From Rhodococcus sp. KRD197 (GTDB taxonomy: Bacteria > Actinomycetota > Actinomycetes > Mycobacteriales > Mycobacteriaceae): 64,000 nucleotides of DNA. Location of the stretch: positions 44,523 through 108,522 of the forward strand of contig NZ_JABFAO010000072.1 in the NCBI RefSeq assembly GCF_017168235.1. Direction: 5' to 3'. Positions 33,384-42,460 of the stretch are shown piece by piece. Under the pieces are notes generated by a model, which did not search any database, had not been told where the DNA came from, and was given only the letters and a program-made list of their open reading frames with translations. A program made the translations under genes and the position numbers. Every line of letters begins with the position of its first letter. The first letter of the stretch is position 1.

Positions 33384-35045
33384 ATGTTCGTCAACTCCGC
33401 CACCACATTCGTCGCGGACGCACTCCGCGGTCTCGTCGCATCCACCACGGACATCGCCTGGCACGCCGATCCCGGTTTCCTGACGCGAAAGGAGCCGCTC
33501 ACGTCGGGGCGAGTGGCTCTGCTCTCGGGCGGTGGGTCGGGTCACGAGCCGATGCATGCCGGATTCATCGGCGCAGGAATGCTCACCGGTGTCTGCCCGG
33601 GACTGGTGTTCACTTCGCCGAACGCGCTACAGGTGCACGAGGCTTCCAGGGCCGTCAGCGTCGGCGGCGGTGTGTTGCACATCGTCAAGAACTACACCGG
33701 CGATGTCATGAACTTCTCCATCGCGCGAGAGCTGTTGCACGAGTACGACATCGAATCCGATCATGTCCTCGTAGACGACGATGTCGCATCCGAACGAGCC
33801 GATGGCGACGGACCCGGTCGGCGCGGAACAGCAGCGACCGTCATCGTCGAAAAGATCTGTGGTGCTGCAGCCGAACGCGGTGACACGCTCGGTGCGGTTG
33901 CCTCGGTGGGCCGAAGAGTGGCGGAGAATTCGCGGAGTATGGCTGTGGCAGTCAGTCCGTGCACGCTGCCCGGTGCGAGCGAGCCGTCGTTCGACCTCCC
34001 AGAGGGTGAGATCGAACTCGGCATCGGTATTCACGGGGAGCGCGGAACCGAGCGGGTGCCGGCGATGCCCGCTCAGGACCTCGTCGCAGCGCTGACTCAG
34101 CCGGTGATCGATTCGCTCGGACTCGAACGGGGCGAATCCGTCATTGCTTTCGTCAACGGACTCGGTGCCACGCACCCGATGGAGCTGCAGCTTCTCTACG
34201 GTGAACTGGCAGAGTTCCTGTCCGACAAAGGAATTCTGATCGCCAGGCCACTGGTGGGTAGTCTCGTCACAGCGCTGAACATGGGCGGTGCGTCGATCAC
34301 GCTCGTTCGCGTGGACGACGAGATCCTCGAACTTTTCGACGCCCCGACCGACGCGCCGGCATGGCCGAATGTCAGTGCCGGCAATGATTCGATCCTCCCG
34401 GAACGGGGCGGCTTCGGCCCCAGTTTCTCCCCGACCGAAACCGACAGTGTCCGAGACGAGTTCATCTCCGCATGGATGGCGAGCTGGGTCGAGCGGGTGC
34501 TGGCAGAAGAGCCGTCGCTGACCGATCTGGACCGGCGTGCCGGTGACGGTGACTTCGGTACCAATATGGTTGCCGCGCTGGGGCAGGTCGACTTGGCCGC
34601 GATCCGCGACAGCTACTCTGCGCGGACAATCTTCGAGGCCGTGTCCGATTCGTACTTGGGGAACGCAGGCGGCACCTCGGGAGCTCTGTTCGGGATATGG
34701 TTCCGGCAGTTCTACAACTCGCTCACCACGGTCGACCTCGAGAACATCACCGCTGCTGCCCGCGGCGGCCTGGACAAGATCACCGAACTCGGCGGGGCGC
34801 GCACCGGCGACAAGACCATGGTCGACGCCATCGCCCCGGCCGTTGAGGCACTCGAAGGTGCAGCCGATCTCGGCGAGGGTCTGCGGGCCGCCGCGGCCGC
34901 CGCGCACGAGGGTGTCCGCTCGACCGAGCATCTCACCGCCAATAGAGGACGCGCGTCCTACGTCGGCGACGCGGCGAAAGGCGTCGTCGATCCGGGTGCG
35001 CTGGTGATCGCCTGGTTCTTCGAGGCCGCCTCAGACGCGCACTGA
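33384..35045 (+). CDS. dhaKL: Fused ATP-dependent dihydroxyacetone kinase (DhaK-DhaL)
   Basis: A 553-residue fusion. The DhaK domain (1-325) has LLSGGGSGHEPMHAGF, the substrate loop TGDVMNF and the covalent-binding His217 in GIGIHGERG. The DhaL domain (about 355-550) has the ADP/Mg loop DRRAGDGDFGTNM, LGNAGGTSGALFG and GARTGDKTMVDA. It phosphorylates dihydroxyacetone with ATP, not with a PTS donor, as expected for a fused enzyme. It follows scoB by 29 bp. Confidence 0.9.
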   Translation: MFVNSATTFVADALRGLVASTTDIAWHADPGFLTRKEPLTSGRVALLSGGGSGHEPMHAGFIGAGMLTGVCPGLVFTSPNALQVHEASRAVSVGGGVLHIVKNYTGDVMNFSIARELLHEYDIESDHVLVDDDVASERADGDGPGRRGTAATVIVEKICGAAAERGDTLGAVASVGRRVAENSRSMAVAVSPCTLPGASEPSFDLPEGEIELGIGIHGERGTERVPAMPAQDLVAALTQPVIDSLGLERGESVIAFVNGLGATHPMELQLLYGELAEFLSDKGILIARPLVGSLVTALNMGGASITLVRVDDEILELFDAPTDAPAWPNVSAGNDSILPERGGFGPSFSPTETDSVRDEFISAWMASWVERVLAEEPSLTDLDRRAGDGDFGTNMVAALGQVDLAAIRDSYSARTIFEAVSDSYLGNAGGTSGALFGIWFRQFYNSLTTVDLENITAAARGGLDKITELGGARTGDKTMVDAIAPAVEALEGAADLGEGLRAAAAAAHEGVRSTEHLTANRGRASYVGDAAKGVVDPGALVIAWFFEAASDAH

Positions 35046-35052
35046 CCCCGCG

Positions 35053-35541
35053 CTACGCGCGAACCGAATCCACGAAGACGCGGGCTACAGCTTCGAGCCC
35101 GGTCTGATCGTCCGCGTCGAACCGATCGACGGCGGGGCTGTCGAGGTCGAACACCCCGATCAATCTTTGCCCGTCGTAGAGCGGAACCACCAGCTCCGAG
35201 CGGGTGGCCGCGTCGCACGCGATGTGCCCGGCAAAAGCGTGCACATCGGGCACTCGCTGCGTTTCACCTGTTTTCGCAGCGGCGCCACACACACCCTTGT
35301 CCAACGCGATACGCACACACGCCGGCCGACCCTGGAACGGTCCGACCACCAACTCGGTGCCGTCGAAAAAGTAGAAACCAACCCAGTTGACCTCGGCAAG
35401 AGCGTGGTAGACCAGGGCGGAGATGTTCGCGGCGTTGGCGATTCGATCCGACTCACCGGCGACGAGCGCGCTCGCCTGCTGGGTCAGCTGCGTGTACTGC
35501 TCGGTCTTGATGCCTTCGAGAGCAGCGGCAGAGAACGACAT
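35053..35541 (-). CDS. msrC: Free methionine-(R)-sulfoxide reductase (GAF domain)
   Basis: A 162-residue single-GAF protein. The three cysteines Cys75 (RPACVRI), Cys85 (KGVCGAAA) and Cys109 (GHIACD) match the fRMsr family, where they reduce free methionine-R-sulfoxide. ATG 35541 gives the normal length; a longer frame would overlap the next gene. It converges with the dihydroxyacetone kinase with a 7-bp gap. Confidence 0.88.
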   Translation of the reverse strand: MSFSAAALEGIKTEQYTQLTQQASALVAGESDRIANAANISALVYHALAEVNWVGFYFFDGTELVVGPFQGRPACVRIALDKGVCGAAAKTGETQRVPDVHAFAGHIACDAATRSELVVPLYDGQRLIGVFDLDSPAVDRFDADDQTGLEAVARVFVDSVRA

Positions 35542-35551
35542 GTGGCCGAGT

Positions 35552-35776
35552 CTATTTCTTTGCTGCTTTCCTTCGGCCACTGAGCCGCCCGGCCGCAAAA
35601 CCGACCGCGAACAGCACCAGCAGAATCAGCCACAGTGGTGATGTGACCGTCAACCAGAACATCTCGATCGTCGTGCTGTACCTGTTCTGCGCGATGAACA
35701 CCGCCGCGAGGAGCACCAGCAGGATCGGTACCCAGTTCGTCTTCAGAAAGCCCACTGTTCGATCTTTTCCCGACAT
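35552..35776 (-). CDS. Small LapA/DUF1049-like membrane protein
   Basis: A 74-residue protein with two membrane segments (about 14-32 and 45-65) and a basic C-terminal tail GRLSGRRKAAKK. The layout fits the LapA/DUF1049 family of small inner-membrane proteins. It lies 10 bp upstream of the msrC start on the same strand. Confidence 0.65.
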   Translation of the reverse strand: MSGKDRTVGFLKTNWVPILLVLLAAVFIAQNRYSTTIEMFWLTVTSPLWLILLVLFAVGFAAGRLSGRRKAAKK

Positions 35777-35850
35777 ACCCAGCAAACTACTCGGTGACCA
35801 GTGGTTCTCGGATCCGAACCGCACTGACTGATTCGGATGTGTCGTTCGCT

Positions 35851-36255
35851 TCAACCCAGCGCCTGCGCAACTTTTTCTGCTGCATCGGCGGCGGGCTCGT
35901 GTTCCCACACACGCACCACCGTCCAGCCCTCGGCTTCGAGGCGTTCGTCGGTGTTGCGGTCTCGTGCCACGTTGGCCGACAGCTTGTCCGCCCACCACTG
36001 TGCGTTGTTGCGCGGCTGCGTAGCGTGAATCGGGCAGCTGTGCCAGAAACACCCGTCGACGTAGACGGCGACCTTGCGTCGCGGGAACACCACGTCCGCC
36101 CGCCGCCGCATGCCCTTCAGCGGGGCCCGATCGACGAAATATCGCAGGCCGCGGCGGTGCAGCTCACGTCGCAGCGCCACCTCCGGCTTGGTATCGCGCC
36201 TGCGCTGCTTGCTCAGCCGCGCGCTGGTGGCAGCATCGGTAAGCGGCCTGGACAT
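35851..36255 (-). CDS. vsr: Very short patch repair endonuclease
   Basis: A 134-residue Vsr protein with motifs RADVVFPRRKVAVYVDGCFWHSCP (in two halves around the catalytic Asp), WWADKL and RDRNTDERLEAEGW. It nicks T:G mismatches left by deamination of 5-methylcytosine. It is the third gene of a minus-strand cassette with a cytosine methyltransferase and an endonuclease, 10 bp after the latter, so it should repair sites made by that methyltransferase. Confidence 0.92.
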   Translation of the reverse strand: MSRPLTDAATSARLSKQRRRDTKPEVALRRELHRRGLRYFVDRAPLKGMRRRADVVFPRRKVAVYVDGCFWHSCPIHATQPRNNAQWWADKLSANVARDRNTDERLEAEGWTVVRVWEHEPAADAAEKVAQALG

Positions 36256-36265
36256 AACAGCGAAG

Positions 36266-37093
36266 CTACCCGTCCTCGCTGTCCTCGGGCTCGGACCAGG
36301 TGGGAGCGAACTTGTTGCGACGGGTGACCTCACCGTGGACAACGGCAACGAACTCCTCGAACGACAACGTCTGCGAAACCGACGGACGGCCGTTGCGGGG
36401 AGGCGACTCGTCGACGTCGAAGAAACGCACTGCACCATCGGTGTCGTACAACCCGATGAACACTTTCTCGAACAGGTCGTAGCGGGTGTCCTCGGCGCCG
36501 AGGTCCACCCACATCCTGCCGCTCCCGCCGAGCACCGCCCGCTTACCGCGTCCGGACCGTTTCGACAGAGTCGTGACGTGATGTGCGAACGACGACTTAC
36601 CGATATCGCTCGCCTTTGCGGCATCCCCGTCCTCGCAGGTGGCGAACGGGGTGAACAGGACAGCCACCAGCACGCTGTACGGCTGACGCTGGTGCAGCAC
36701 CATCGCTTCACCGCGCAGTTCGTGATCATTGCGGACGATGTTCTTGGTCCAGCGACCGAACTTGCCGGACCGAGGACTGAAATCCCGGAAACTGTACGTC
36801 TTGATCGACACGCACAGAATCAGACCCAGCGTCGGGTCGAGCGCTTTGACATCGAGACGTTTGCGCCCCTTCGCGACGTCGACCTGCGCTTCCTGCCCGG
36901 CGCCCGTCGCGTCGGGAGTGATGTTCGGGTAGTGCGGCCGCAGCGCGTCGGCGACAGTTTGCGCCAGATGATTCGACAGTCGCTGCGCATAATTCTTCTT
37001 GTCGCTGCGATCGGCGTCGGGCGCAGGTTTGTCGCCGGCCAGCGCCAGCGGACGCGCGAGCGCAGGCGGGTCGGGAAACAGATGCTCGGTCAT
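36266..37093 (-). CDS. Putative type II restriction endonuclease
   Basis: A 275-residue protein whose start overlaps the methyltransferase stop (ATGA). It is called a restriction enzyme mainly by context, between dcm-type and vsr genes. A PD-(D/E)xK-like pair may be Asp in KRLDVKALD followed about 15 residues later by the strand ILCVSIKTYSF, where SxK replaces the usual D/ExK. ATG 37093 was preferred because the longer frame runs through the methyltransferase gene. I do not recognise the specificity family. Confidence 0.7.
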   Translation of the reverse strand: MTEHLFPDPPALARPLALAGDKPAPDADRSDKKNYAQRLSNHLAQTVADALRPHYPNITPDATGAGQEAQVDVAKGRKRLDVKALDPTLGLILCVSIKTYSFRDFSPRSGKFGRWTKNIVRNDHELRGEAMVLHQRQPYSVLVAVLFTPFATCEDGDAAKASDIGKSSFAHHVTTLSKRSGRGKRAVLGGSGRMWVDLGAEDTRYDLFEKVFIGLYDTDGAVRFFDVDESPPRNGRPSVSQTLSFEEFVAVVHGEVTRRNKFAPTWSEPEDSEDG

Positions 37094-38268
37094 GCGGCCG
37101 GGGCTGTTCCAGAACTCGGGCTGGGGTGCCCGCCCATGCGGTCCAGATGCGTCTCGATGTCGTCGAGGAATCCCGGCACGAAACGCAGGTTGCCCGTCCG
37201 GGCCCGCTTGAGGAAGCCGGCGGTCGCGCGCGCGGACAGCAACCGCGAGTCGTCGAGGAAATCGCTCAGGTTCTCGTACGGCTCGTGCACCGGCCACGTC
37301 GAGCGATGGACCCGAAACACCGAGCCGCGCGCGCCCCACGCGGCGGTCGGCCACGCTTGCCCCGGCAGAATCTCCTCATCCTCGTGTGCGTCGTAGTGCT
37401 GTGGGCGCTCGATCTGCGAGGCCACCCAGGACGCCATCCGCACGCTCACGGCATTGCCGACGAGTTTCCACCGATGTCCCGCCCGGACACCGGGCAGCGC
37501 CAGCGCGGGCGCTGTCCAATCCGGATCGAAACCCTGCAACCGCTCCGCACCGACGATGCCCGGCGTCACGATCTCACCGGAGGGCAACCGCACAGCCGGG
37601 GGACTGGCAATGCCGATCGACGACCCGCCCTTGAGTGTCGGTACAGCATTGACGGCCCAGCCGAGCCCGCGCGTGCCCTCGGTCCAGTAGAAGCCACACG
37701 GCTGCTCGGACGGGTCGCCGTCGGGCACCGGGCCCTCATCCTGAGAGAACAGCACCTCCCGTGGATCCTCGGTCCGGGAGGCCAACATGATGACCCGTTG
37801 ACGGCGCTGCGGCAGCCCGAAAGACCGAGCATCGACGACGCGGTAAGCCCACATGTAGCCGAGATCGGACAGCGCGTCGGTGATGTGCCGCATGGCCGCG
37901 CCGCGACCGAGCTGCAGCATGAACGGCACATTTTCGATCAGCAGCCAACGCGGCCCGTTGCGGCGTTTGACCAGCCGGAACACCTCGTCGACCAAGCCCG
38001 ACCTGGTACCGGTGATGCCTGCAGTTCGCCCGGCCTGCGAGAGGTCTTGGCACGGAAAACCGGCGGCGACGAGCTCGGTTCCCGACGGCAAGGCGCGCAG
38101 CTTCGTGACATCGGTGTGCAACGGCACATCAGGGAAGCGGGCACCGAGCACCGCACCGGCACCCGGGTCGATCTCGCACAGCAGTTCCGTCGACCAACCC
38201 TGCTCCGCGAGCCCCAACTCGAGCCCGCCGATTCCGGCGAACAGCCCGACCATCGATCGCGAACCCAC
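37090..38268 (-). CDS. DNA (cytosine-5-)-methyltransferase
   Basis: A 392-residue C5-methyltransferase. Motif I is GLFAGIGGLELGL, the catalytic Cys73 lies in motif IV (GFPCQDLSQ), motif VI is ENVPF and motif VIII is QRRQRV. A target-recognition region spans about 190-240 and motif X is KLVGNAVSV. A C-terminal extension (about 290-392) is longer than in Dcm. GTG 38268 was chosen because GAAGG lies 6 bp upstream. It heads the methylase-endonuclease-vsr cassette. Confidence 0.92.
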   Translation of the reverse strand: MGSRSMVGLFAGIGGLELGLAEQGWSTELLCEIDPGAGAVLGARFPDVPLHTDVTKLRALPSGTELVAAGFPCQDLSQAGRTAGITGTRSGLVDEVFRLVKRRNGPRWLLIENVPFMLQLGRGAAMRHITDALSDLGYMWAYRVVDARSFGLPQRRQRVIMLASRTEDPREVLFSQDEGPVPDGDPSEQPCGFYWTEGTRGLGWAVNAVPTLKGGSSIGIASPPAVRLPSGEIVTPGIVGAERLQGFDPDWTAPALALPGVRAGHRWKLVGNAVSVRMASWVASQIERPQHYDAHEDEEILPGQAWPTAAWGARGSVFRVHRSTWPVHEPYENLSDFLDDSRLLSARATAGFLKRARTGNLRFVPGFLDDIETHLDRMGGHPSPSSGTAPAA

Positions 38269-38470
38269 GGACACCCTTCTTTCCAAGAACTTTTCACTCT
38301 CGGGCAGAACGTTACTCGAGAACTCCGACAGGTTCGCTCACCGAGCCGATCGACACGCTTGACCTGAACAATGCTCGAGGTTCCATCATGGAATTCGTCA
38401 GCGAGAAAATCGGTTGGCGCAAGAGCTGAGGAGTGAAACCATTCACTCGCCAGCAGTGAAGGAGAATCTC

Positions 38471-40258
38471 GTGTCGACGGGTGTGCTCGAATTTCGCAAG
38501 ACCACTCGCGAGGAGCCGAACCCGCAGACCACCCCGCCGAGTTCGTTGGCCCGATTCCTCCCCTTCATCGCGCCCTACCGGTGGCAGTTCACCGCGTCGA
38601 TCGTTCTCGCCTTGATCGCCACGCTCACCGGTCTGGCCATCCCGCTGGTGATGCAGCAGGTGATCGACGGCCCCATCGCCGCGAGCAACTTCGCCGGCGT
38701 GTGGTGGCCCGCCGCACTGGTGTTGTTCCTGGGCACCGTCGATGCGCTCGGAATCTGGGCTCGCCGCCACCTCGTGGCAGGGCCGTCGAGTCAGTTCGAG
38801 ATATCGGCCCGCGCCGCAGTCTTCGACAAGCTGCAACGGCTTTCGGTCTCGGCGCACGAGGGCTGGGAATCCGGTCAGCTGCTCTCCCGCGCCATCGCAG
38901 ATCTCTCGTCGTTGCGGAGATTTGTCGCCTTCATCGGCCCGTTCCTTCTCGTCAACGCCGTCACATTGGTGGTCGGACTCGGCGTGCTGTTCGTTCAGTC
39001 GTGGCAGCTCGGCACGATCCTGGCGGTGACGGCCGTGCCGCTGGTGATCGTCTGCGCCCGCTTCGAAGCGCTCTACCGCGTCGTGGCCCGTGACGCGCAG
39101 GATCAGGCCGGCGATGTCACCACCACCGTCGAGGAATCGGTCCAGGGCATACGTGTGCTGAAGGCGTTCGGGCGTAGCGCACATCTGGGCCACAGATTCA
39201 TCCGCGAAGCCGCGACCCTGCGCGGGACGGAAATGAAGAAGGTCCGCTACCTGGCGATCCTGTGGACGCTCATCGTCGGGATACCGCCCGTCGGGATCGG
39301 CGCCATGCTGGCCTACGGCGCGTACGCCATCGTCGAGGGCACCATGACGGTCGGCATGCTCGTCGCGGCAATGGCCATCGTCGCGTTCCTGCTCTGGCCC
39401 ATCGAATCTTTCGGCTTCCTACTGGCGGAGCTGAACAATGCGCGGACGGCGGCCGATCGCTACTGGGAGATCATGGACACCCCGGAAACGATCACCGATC
39501 CCGTTCGGCCGGTGCCGGTCCCGCGAAACCCGCGGGGTGTGCTCGAGTTCCACGACGTCGGATTCGCGTTTCCCGACGCCTCGCCACTGCTGAGGGGCGT
39601 CGACTTCCGCGTCGATCCAGGCGAGATCGTCGCGCTGGTCGGGGTGACCGGTAGTGGAAAGACCGCGGTGACCAATCTGGTGCCGAGGCTCTACGACGTC
39701 ACATCCGGTTCGATCACGATCGACGGAATCGACATCGCAACGGTGGCTCTGTCGGATCTGCGGTCGACGGTGTCGGTGGCGTTCGAGGATCCGGTGCTGT
39801 TTTCGGCAAGTGTCCGCGAGAACATCGCGCTCGGTCGTCCGGGTGCGTCCGACGCCGATATCGATCAAGCACTCGATATCGCCTGTGCCCGCGAGTTCGT
39901 CGAACGTCTGCCGTGGGGACTGAGCACACGGATCGGTGAGCAGGGCATGAGCTTGTCCGGTGGGCAGCGTCAGCGACTCGCTCTCGCGCGTGCCGTGCTG
40001 GGCAAGCCGCGCATCCTGGTGCTCGACGACCCGCTCTCGGCGCTCGATGTGCACACCGAGGCCGTCGTTCACGACAATCTGCGGCGAGTTCTGACGCACT
40101 CGACAACTCTGCTGGTCGCGCATCGGCCGTCCACCGCGGCACTGGCAGACAGAGTGCTTCATCTCGAGAACGGAACGATCGTGGAACAGGGCCCGCACGA
40201 ACGCCTGCTGGCGACCTCGTCGAAGTACCGCTACGTGATGGGGTCGATCGATGACTGA
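38471..40258 (+). CDS. ABC exporter half-transporter, degenerate-site subunit
   Basis: A 595-residue TMD-NBD fusion with six membrane segments (about 35-300), Walker A GVTGSGKT, signature LSGGQRQRLALARA and Walker B VLDDPLSALD. The catalytic Glu after Walker B is Asp. This is the usual mark of the degenerate site in heterodimeric exporters such as TM287/288. GTG 38471 has AAGGAGAA upstream. It overlaps the partner gene by 8 bp. Cargo, drug or lipid, is unknown. Confidence 0.88.
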   Translation: MSTGVLEFRKTTREEPNPQTTPPSSLARFLPFIAPYRWQFTASIVLALIATLTGLAIPLVMQQVIDGPIAASNFAGVWWPAALVLFLGTVDALGIWARRHLVAGPSSQFEISARAAVFDKLQRLSVSAHEGWESGQLLSRAIADLSSLRRFVAFIGPFLLVNAVTLVVGLGVLFVQSWQLGTILAVTAVPLVIVCARFEALYRVVARDAQDQAGDVTTTVEESVQGIRVLKAFGRSAHLGHRFIREAATLRGTEMKKVRYLAILWTLIVGIPPVGIGAMLAYGAYAIVEGTMTVGMLVAAMAIVAFLLWPIESFGFLLAELNNARTAADRYWEIMDTPETITDPVRPVPVPRNPRGVLEFHDVGFAFPDASPLLRGVDFRVDPGEIVALVGVTGSGKTAVTNLVPRLYDVTSGSITIDGIDIATVALSDLRSTVSVAFEDPVLFSASVRENIALGRPGASDADIDQALDIACAREFVERLPWGLSTRIGEQGMSLSGGQRQRLALARAVLGKPRILVLDDPLSALDVHTEAVVHDNLRRVLTHSTTLLVAHRPSTAALADRVLHLENGTIVEQGPHERLLATSSKYRYVMGSIDD

Positions 40259-42035
40259 GCAGAGTACCGAAACCGACTGGCGCGGAACCGGGAACGAGGA
40301 GTCGAACGTCGACCGAATCGGCAATCTCGTGCTCGCCGGCCGCTCGCGTCGACTTCTTGCCTCACTGGTTCGCCCGCATCGAAAGCAGGCGTTGCTCGCG
40401 TTGGCGATCATCCTCGTCGATAACATCGCGTACGTCGCCGGGCCGCTGTTCATTGCCTACGCCGTCGACCACGGTGTGACCGCGGCAATCGACGGAAACT
40501 GGTCGCCGCTGGCGTGGGCAGTGTTCGGCTACATCGCTTTCGGGCTGCTCGGCGCAATCACGACGTACACGTTCCTGATGGTCTCGGGCCGCCTCAGTCA
40601 GGCGATCCTGTTCGACCTGCGCAAGCGAGTTTTCGAACACGCGCAGCGGTTGAGCTTGTCCTTCCATGAGAAGTACACCTCGGGTCGCCTGATCTCGAGG
40701 TTGACCAGCGATGTCGAATCGCTGCAGACGCTTCTCGAGAGCGCGTTGAACGACGCGTTGACGGCGATTCTGTCGATCGTCTCCATCGCCGTGATCCTGG
40801 TGTACCTCGATGCTCCCCTTGCGCTCGTTGTGCTCGCGGGATTCGTGCCCCTGGTGCTGGTGACGCGATGGTCGCAACGTCGGCAACGTACCGGCTACCG
40901 CCGAACCCGCGTGGCGATCGCCAAGGTGGTGGTGCACTTCGTCGAATCGATGGGCGGCATCCGCGCTGTTCAGGTCTTCCGGCGTGAGAAGCGAAACGAC
41001 GCCATCCTCGCGGTCGACGACACCGAGTATCGCGATGCGACCACCGCCGCCCTGCGCGGAATGGCGAGCTACACCGGCATCGTTCGGTGGATCGGCAACC
41101 TCACACTTGCGATCATCCTGGTGTTCGGTAGCTATCGGGTCATCAACGGCCACATGGAGATCGGCGTCCTCGCGGCGTACGTGCTGTACCTGCGACGGTT
41201 CTACGGCCCGCTGGATGAACTCGCGCAGGTGTTCAACGCCTACCAGTCGGCTGCCGCTGCGCTCGAGAAGATCTCCGGGGTACTCGAGGAGGAGCCGTCG
41301 GTCCGAGCGCCCGACGAGCCGGTCGTGCTGCGCAGCGCCCGCGGTGACATCGACTTCGAGAACGTGCGTTTCGCCTACGACGAGGATCGCGTCGTACTCC
41401 CGAAATTCTCGTTGCACATCCCGGCGGGGCAGGTGGTGGCAATGGTGGGTGCAACCGGTGCGGGCAAGTCGACGCTGGCGAAGCTTCTCGCTCGGTTCTA
41501 CGACCCGACGGAGGGGACTGTCCGGCTCGACGGCGTCGACTTGCGCGAGCTCGGTGACGAGAACATGCGCGAGCACATCGTCATGGTCACGCAGGAGGCG
41601 TTTCTGTTCTCCGGGTCCATCGCCGACAACATTCGGCTCGGCAAGCCGTCGGCGACGGACGCCGAGATCATGGCCGCAGCCGATGCCGTCGGAATGACGG
41701 AGTTTATCGCGACCCTGCCCGACGGGATAGATACCGACGTGCGCAAACGCGGTGGACGGCTGTCTTCGGGGCAACGCCAGCTCGTCGCGTTCGCGCGGGT
41801 GTTCCTCGCCGCGCCCGCGGTGATCGTGCTGGACGAGGCGACCTCGAGCCTGGACATCCCCGGCGAACGACTGGTCCAGCAAGCCTTGGAGACGATTCTG
41901 GAGGGCCGGACCGCGGTGATCATCGCGCACCGACTCTCCACCATCGCGATCGCCGACCGAGTGCTCGTGATGGACGACGGGGTGATTGCCGAGGACACCC
42001 TGCGCCCGTGCGCGCGTAGTGACCGCGGAAGGTAA
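40251..42035 (+). CDS. ABC exporter half-transporter, catalytic subunit
   Basis: A 594-residue partner of the preceding gene, with six TM segments, Walker A GATGAGKS and Walker B VIVLDEATSSLD with the catalytic Glu. Its signature motif is LSSGQRQ instead of LSGGQ. This complements the Asp in the partner, as in asymmetric heterodimers. The reading frame ends inside a palindromic repeat (42003-42052). The last residues (about LRPCARSDRGR) come from the repeat, and the usual tail after VIAEDG is missing. Confidence 0.88.
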   Translation: MTEQSTETDWRGTGNEESNVDRIGNLVLAGRSRRLLASLVRPHRKQALLALAIILVDNIAYVAGPLFIAYAVDHGVTAAIDGNWSPLAWAVFGYIAFGLLGAITTYTFLMVSGRLSQAILFDLRKRVFEHAQRLSLSFHEKYTSGRLISRLTSDVESLQTLLESALNDALTAILSIVSIAVILVYLDAPLALVVLAGFVPLVLVTRWSQRRQRTGYRRTRVAIAKVVVHFVESMGGIRAVQVFRREKRNDAILAVDDTEYRDATTAALRGMASYTGIVRWIGNLTLAIILVFGSYRVINGHMEIGVLAAYVLYLRRFYGPLDELAQVFNAYQSAAAALEKISGVLEEEPSVRAPDEPVVLRSARGDIDFENVRFAYDEDRVVLPKFSLHIPAGQVVAMVGATGAGKSTLAKLLARFYDPTEGTVRLDGVDLRELGDENMREHIVMVTQEAFLFSGSIADNIRLGKPSATDAEIMAAADAVGMTEFIATLPDGIDTDVRKRGGRLSSGQRQLVAFARVFLAAPAVIVLDEATSSLDIPGERLVQQALETILEGRTAVIIAHRLSTIAIADRVLVMDDGVIAEDTLRPCARSDRGR

Positions 42036-42052
42036 CTATGCACGCACGGGCG
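42003..42052. repeat. Intergenic palindromic repeat, copy B
   Basis: Left arm GCCCGTGCG and right arm CGCACGGGC surround a centre with TAGTGACC and GGTAACTA, which are themselves near-complementary. Related to copy A at 2765-2814. It overlaps the last 33 bases of the ABC gene. Confidence 0.6.
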
Positions 42053-42063
42053 GCGGAGCCGCA

Positions 42064-42387
42064 TCACCAGGGCTTGATCGGCGGCTTCACCCACATGATC
42101 TTCTCGTCGGTGTGCTGCGGCGTGGCAGACGGGTGATCGGGGTTCGCCACAGCCCACGCATTCTTGGTGTCGAGCAGTTCGGCGGTGATCGTCCAGGTCT
42201 CCATGGTGCTGGGCGGGTGGATGTCAGCGGCGCGCGCCAGTTTGCGGCGGGCGGCGTCGGACAGCCCGAGGAGTTCGCCGCCGTCTATCCCGCGGTCCCA
42301 GATGTAGCGCGCAAGGGCCGTCGCCTTGTCCTGTCGACTCTTGGCCGCCTGCTCGGAGTGCGCGAAGTCGAAGCCACCTGCTGTCAC
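42064..42387 (-). CDS. Conserved-looking hypothetical protein
   Basis: A 107-residue soluble protein, charged and helix-rich in its first half and ending in WVKPPIKPW. GTG 42387 is preferred because upstream codons cover a small hairpin (CCCAC/GTGGG). Codon use is normal for the region. I do not recognise a domain. It lies divergently beside the glycolipid-binding family gene. Confidence 0.55.
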   Translation of the reverse strand: MTAGGFDFAHSEQAAKSRQDKATALARYIWDRGIDGGELLGLSDAARRKLARAADIHPPSTMETWTITAELLDTKNAWAVANPDHPSATPQHTDEKIMWVKPPIKPW

Positions 42388-42460
42388 GGGACCCCACAGT
42401 AGTGGGACTAAAGTCACCACCGCTTGATCTGAGTACCCGTCTGTCGCTTACCGTAGTCAG

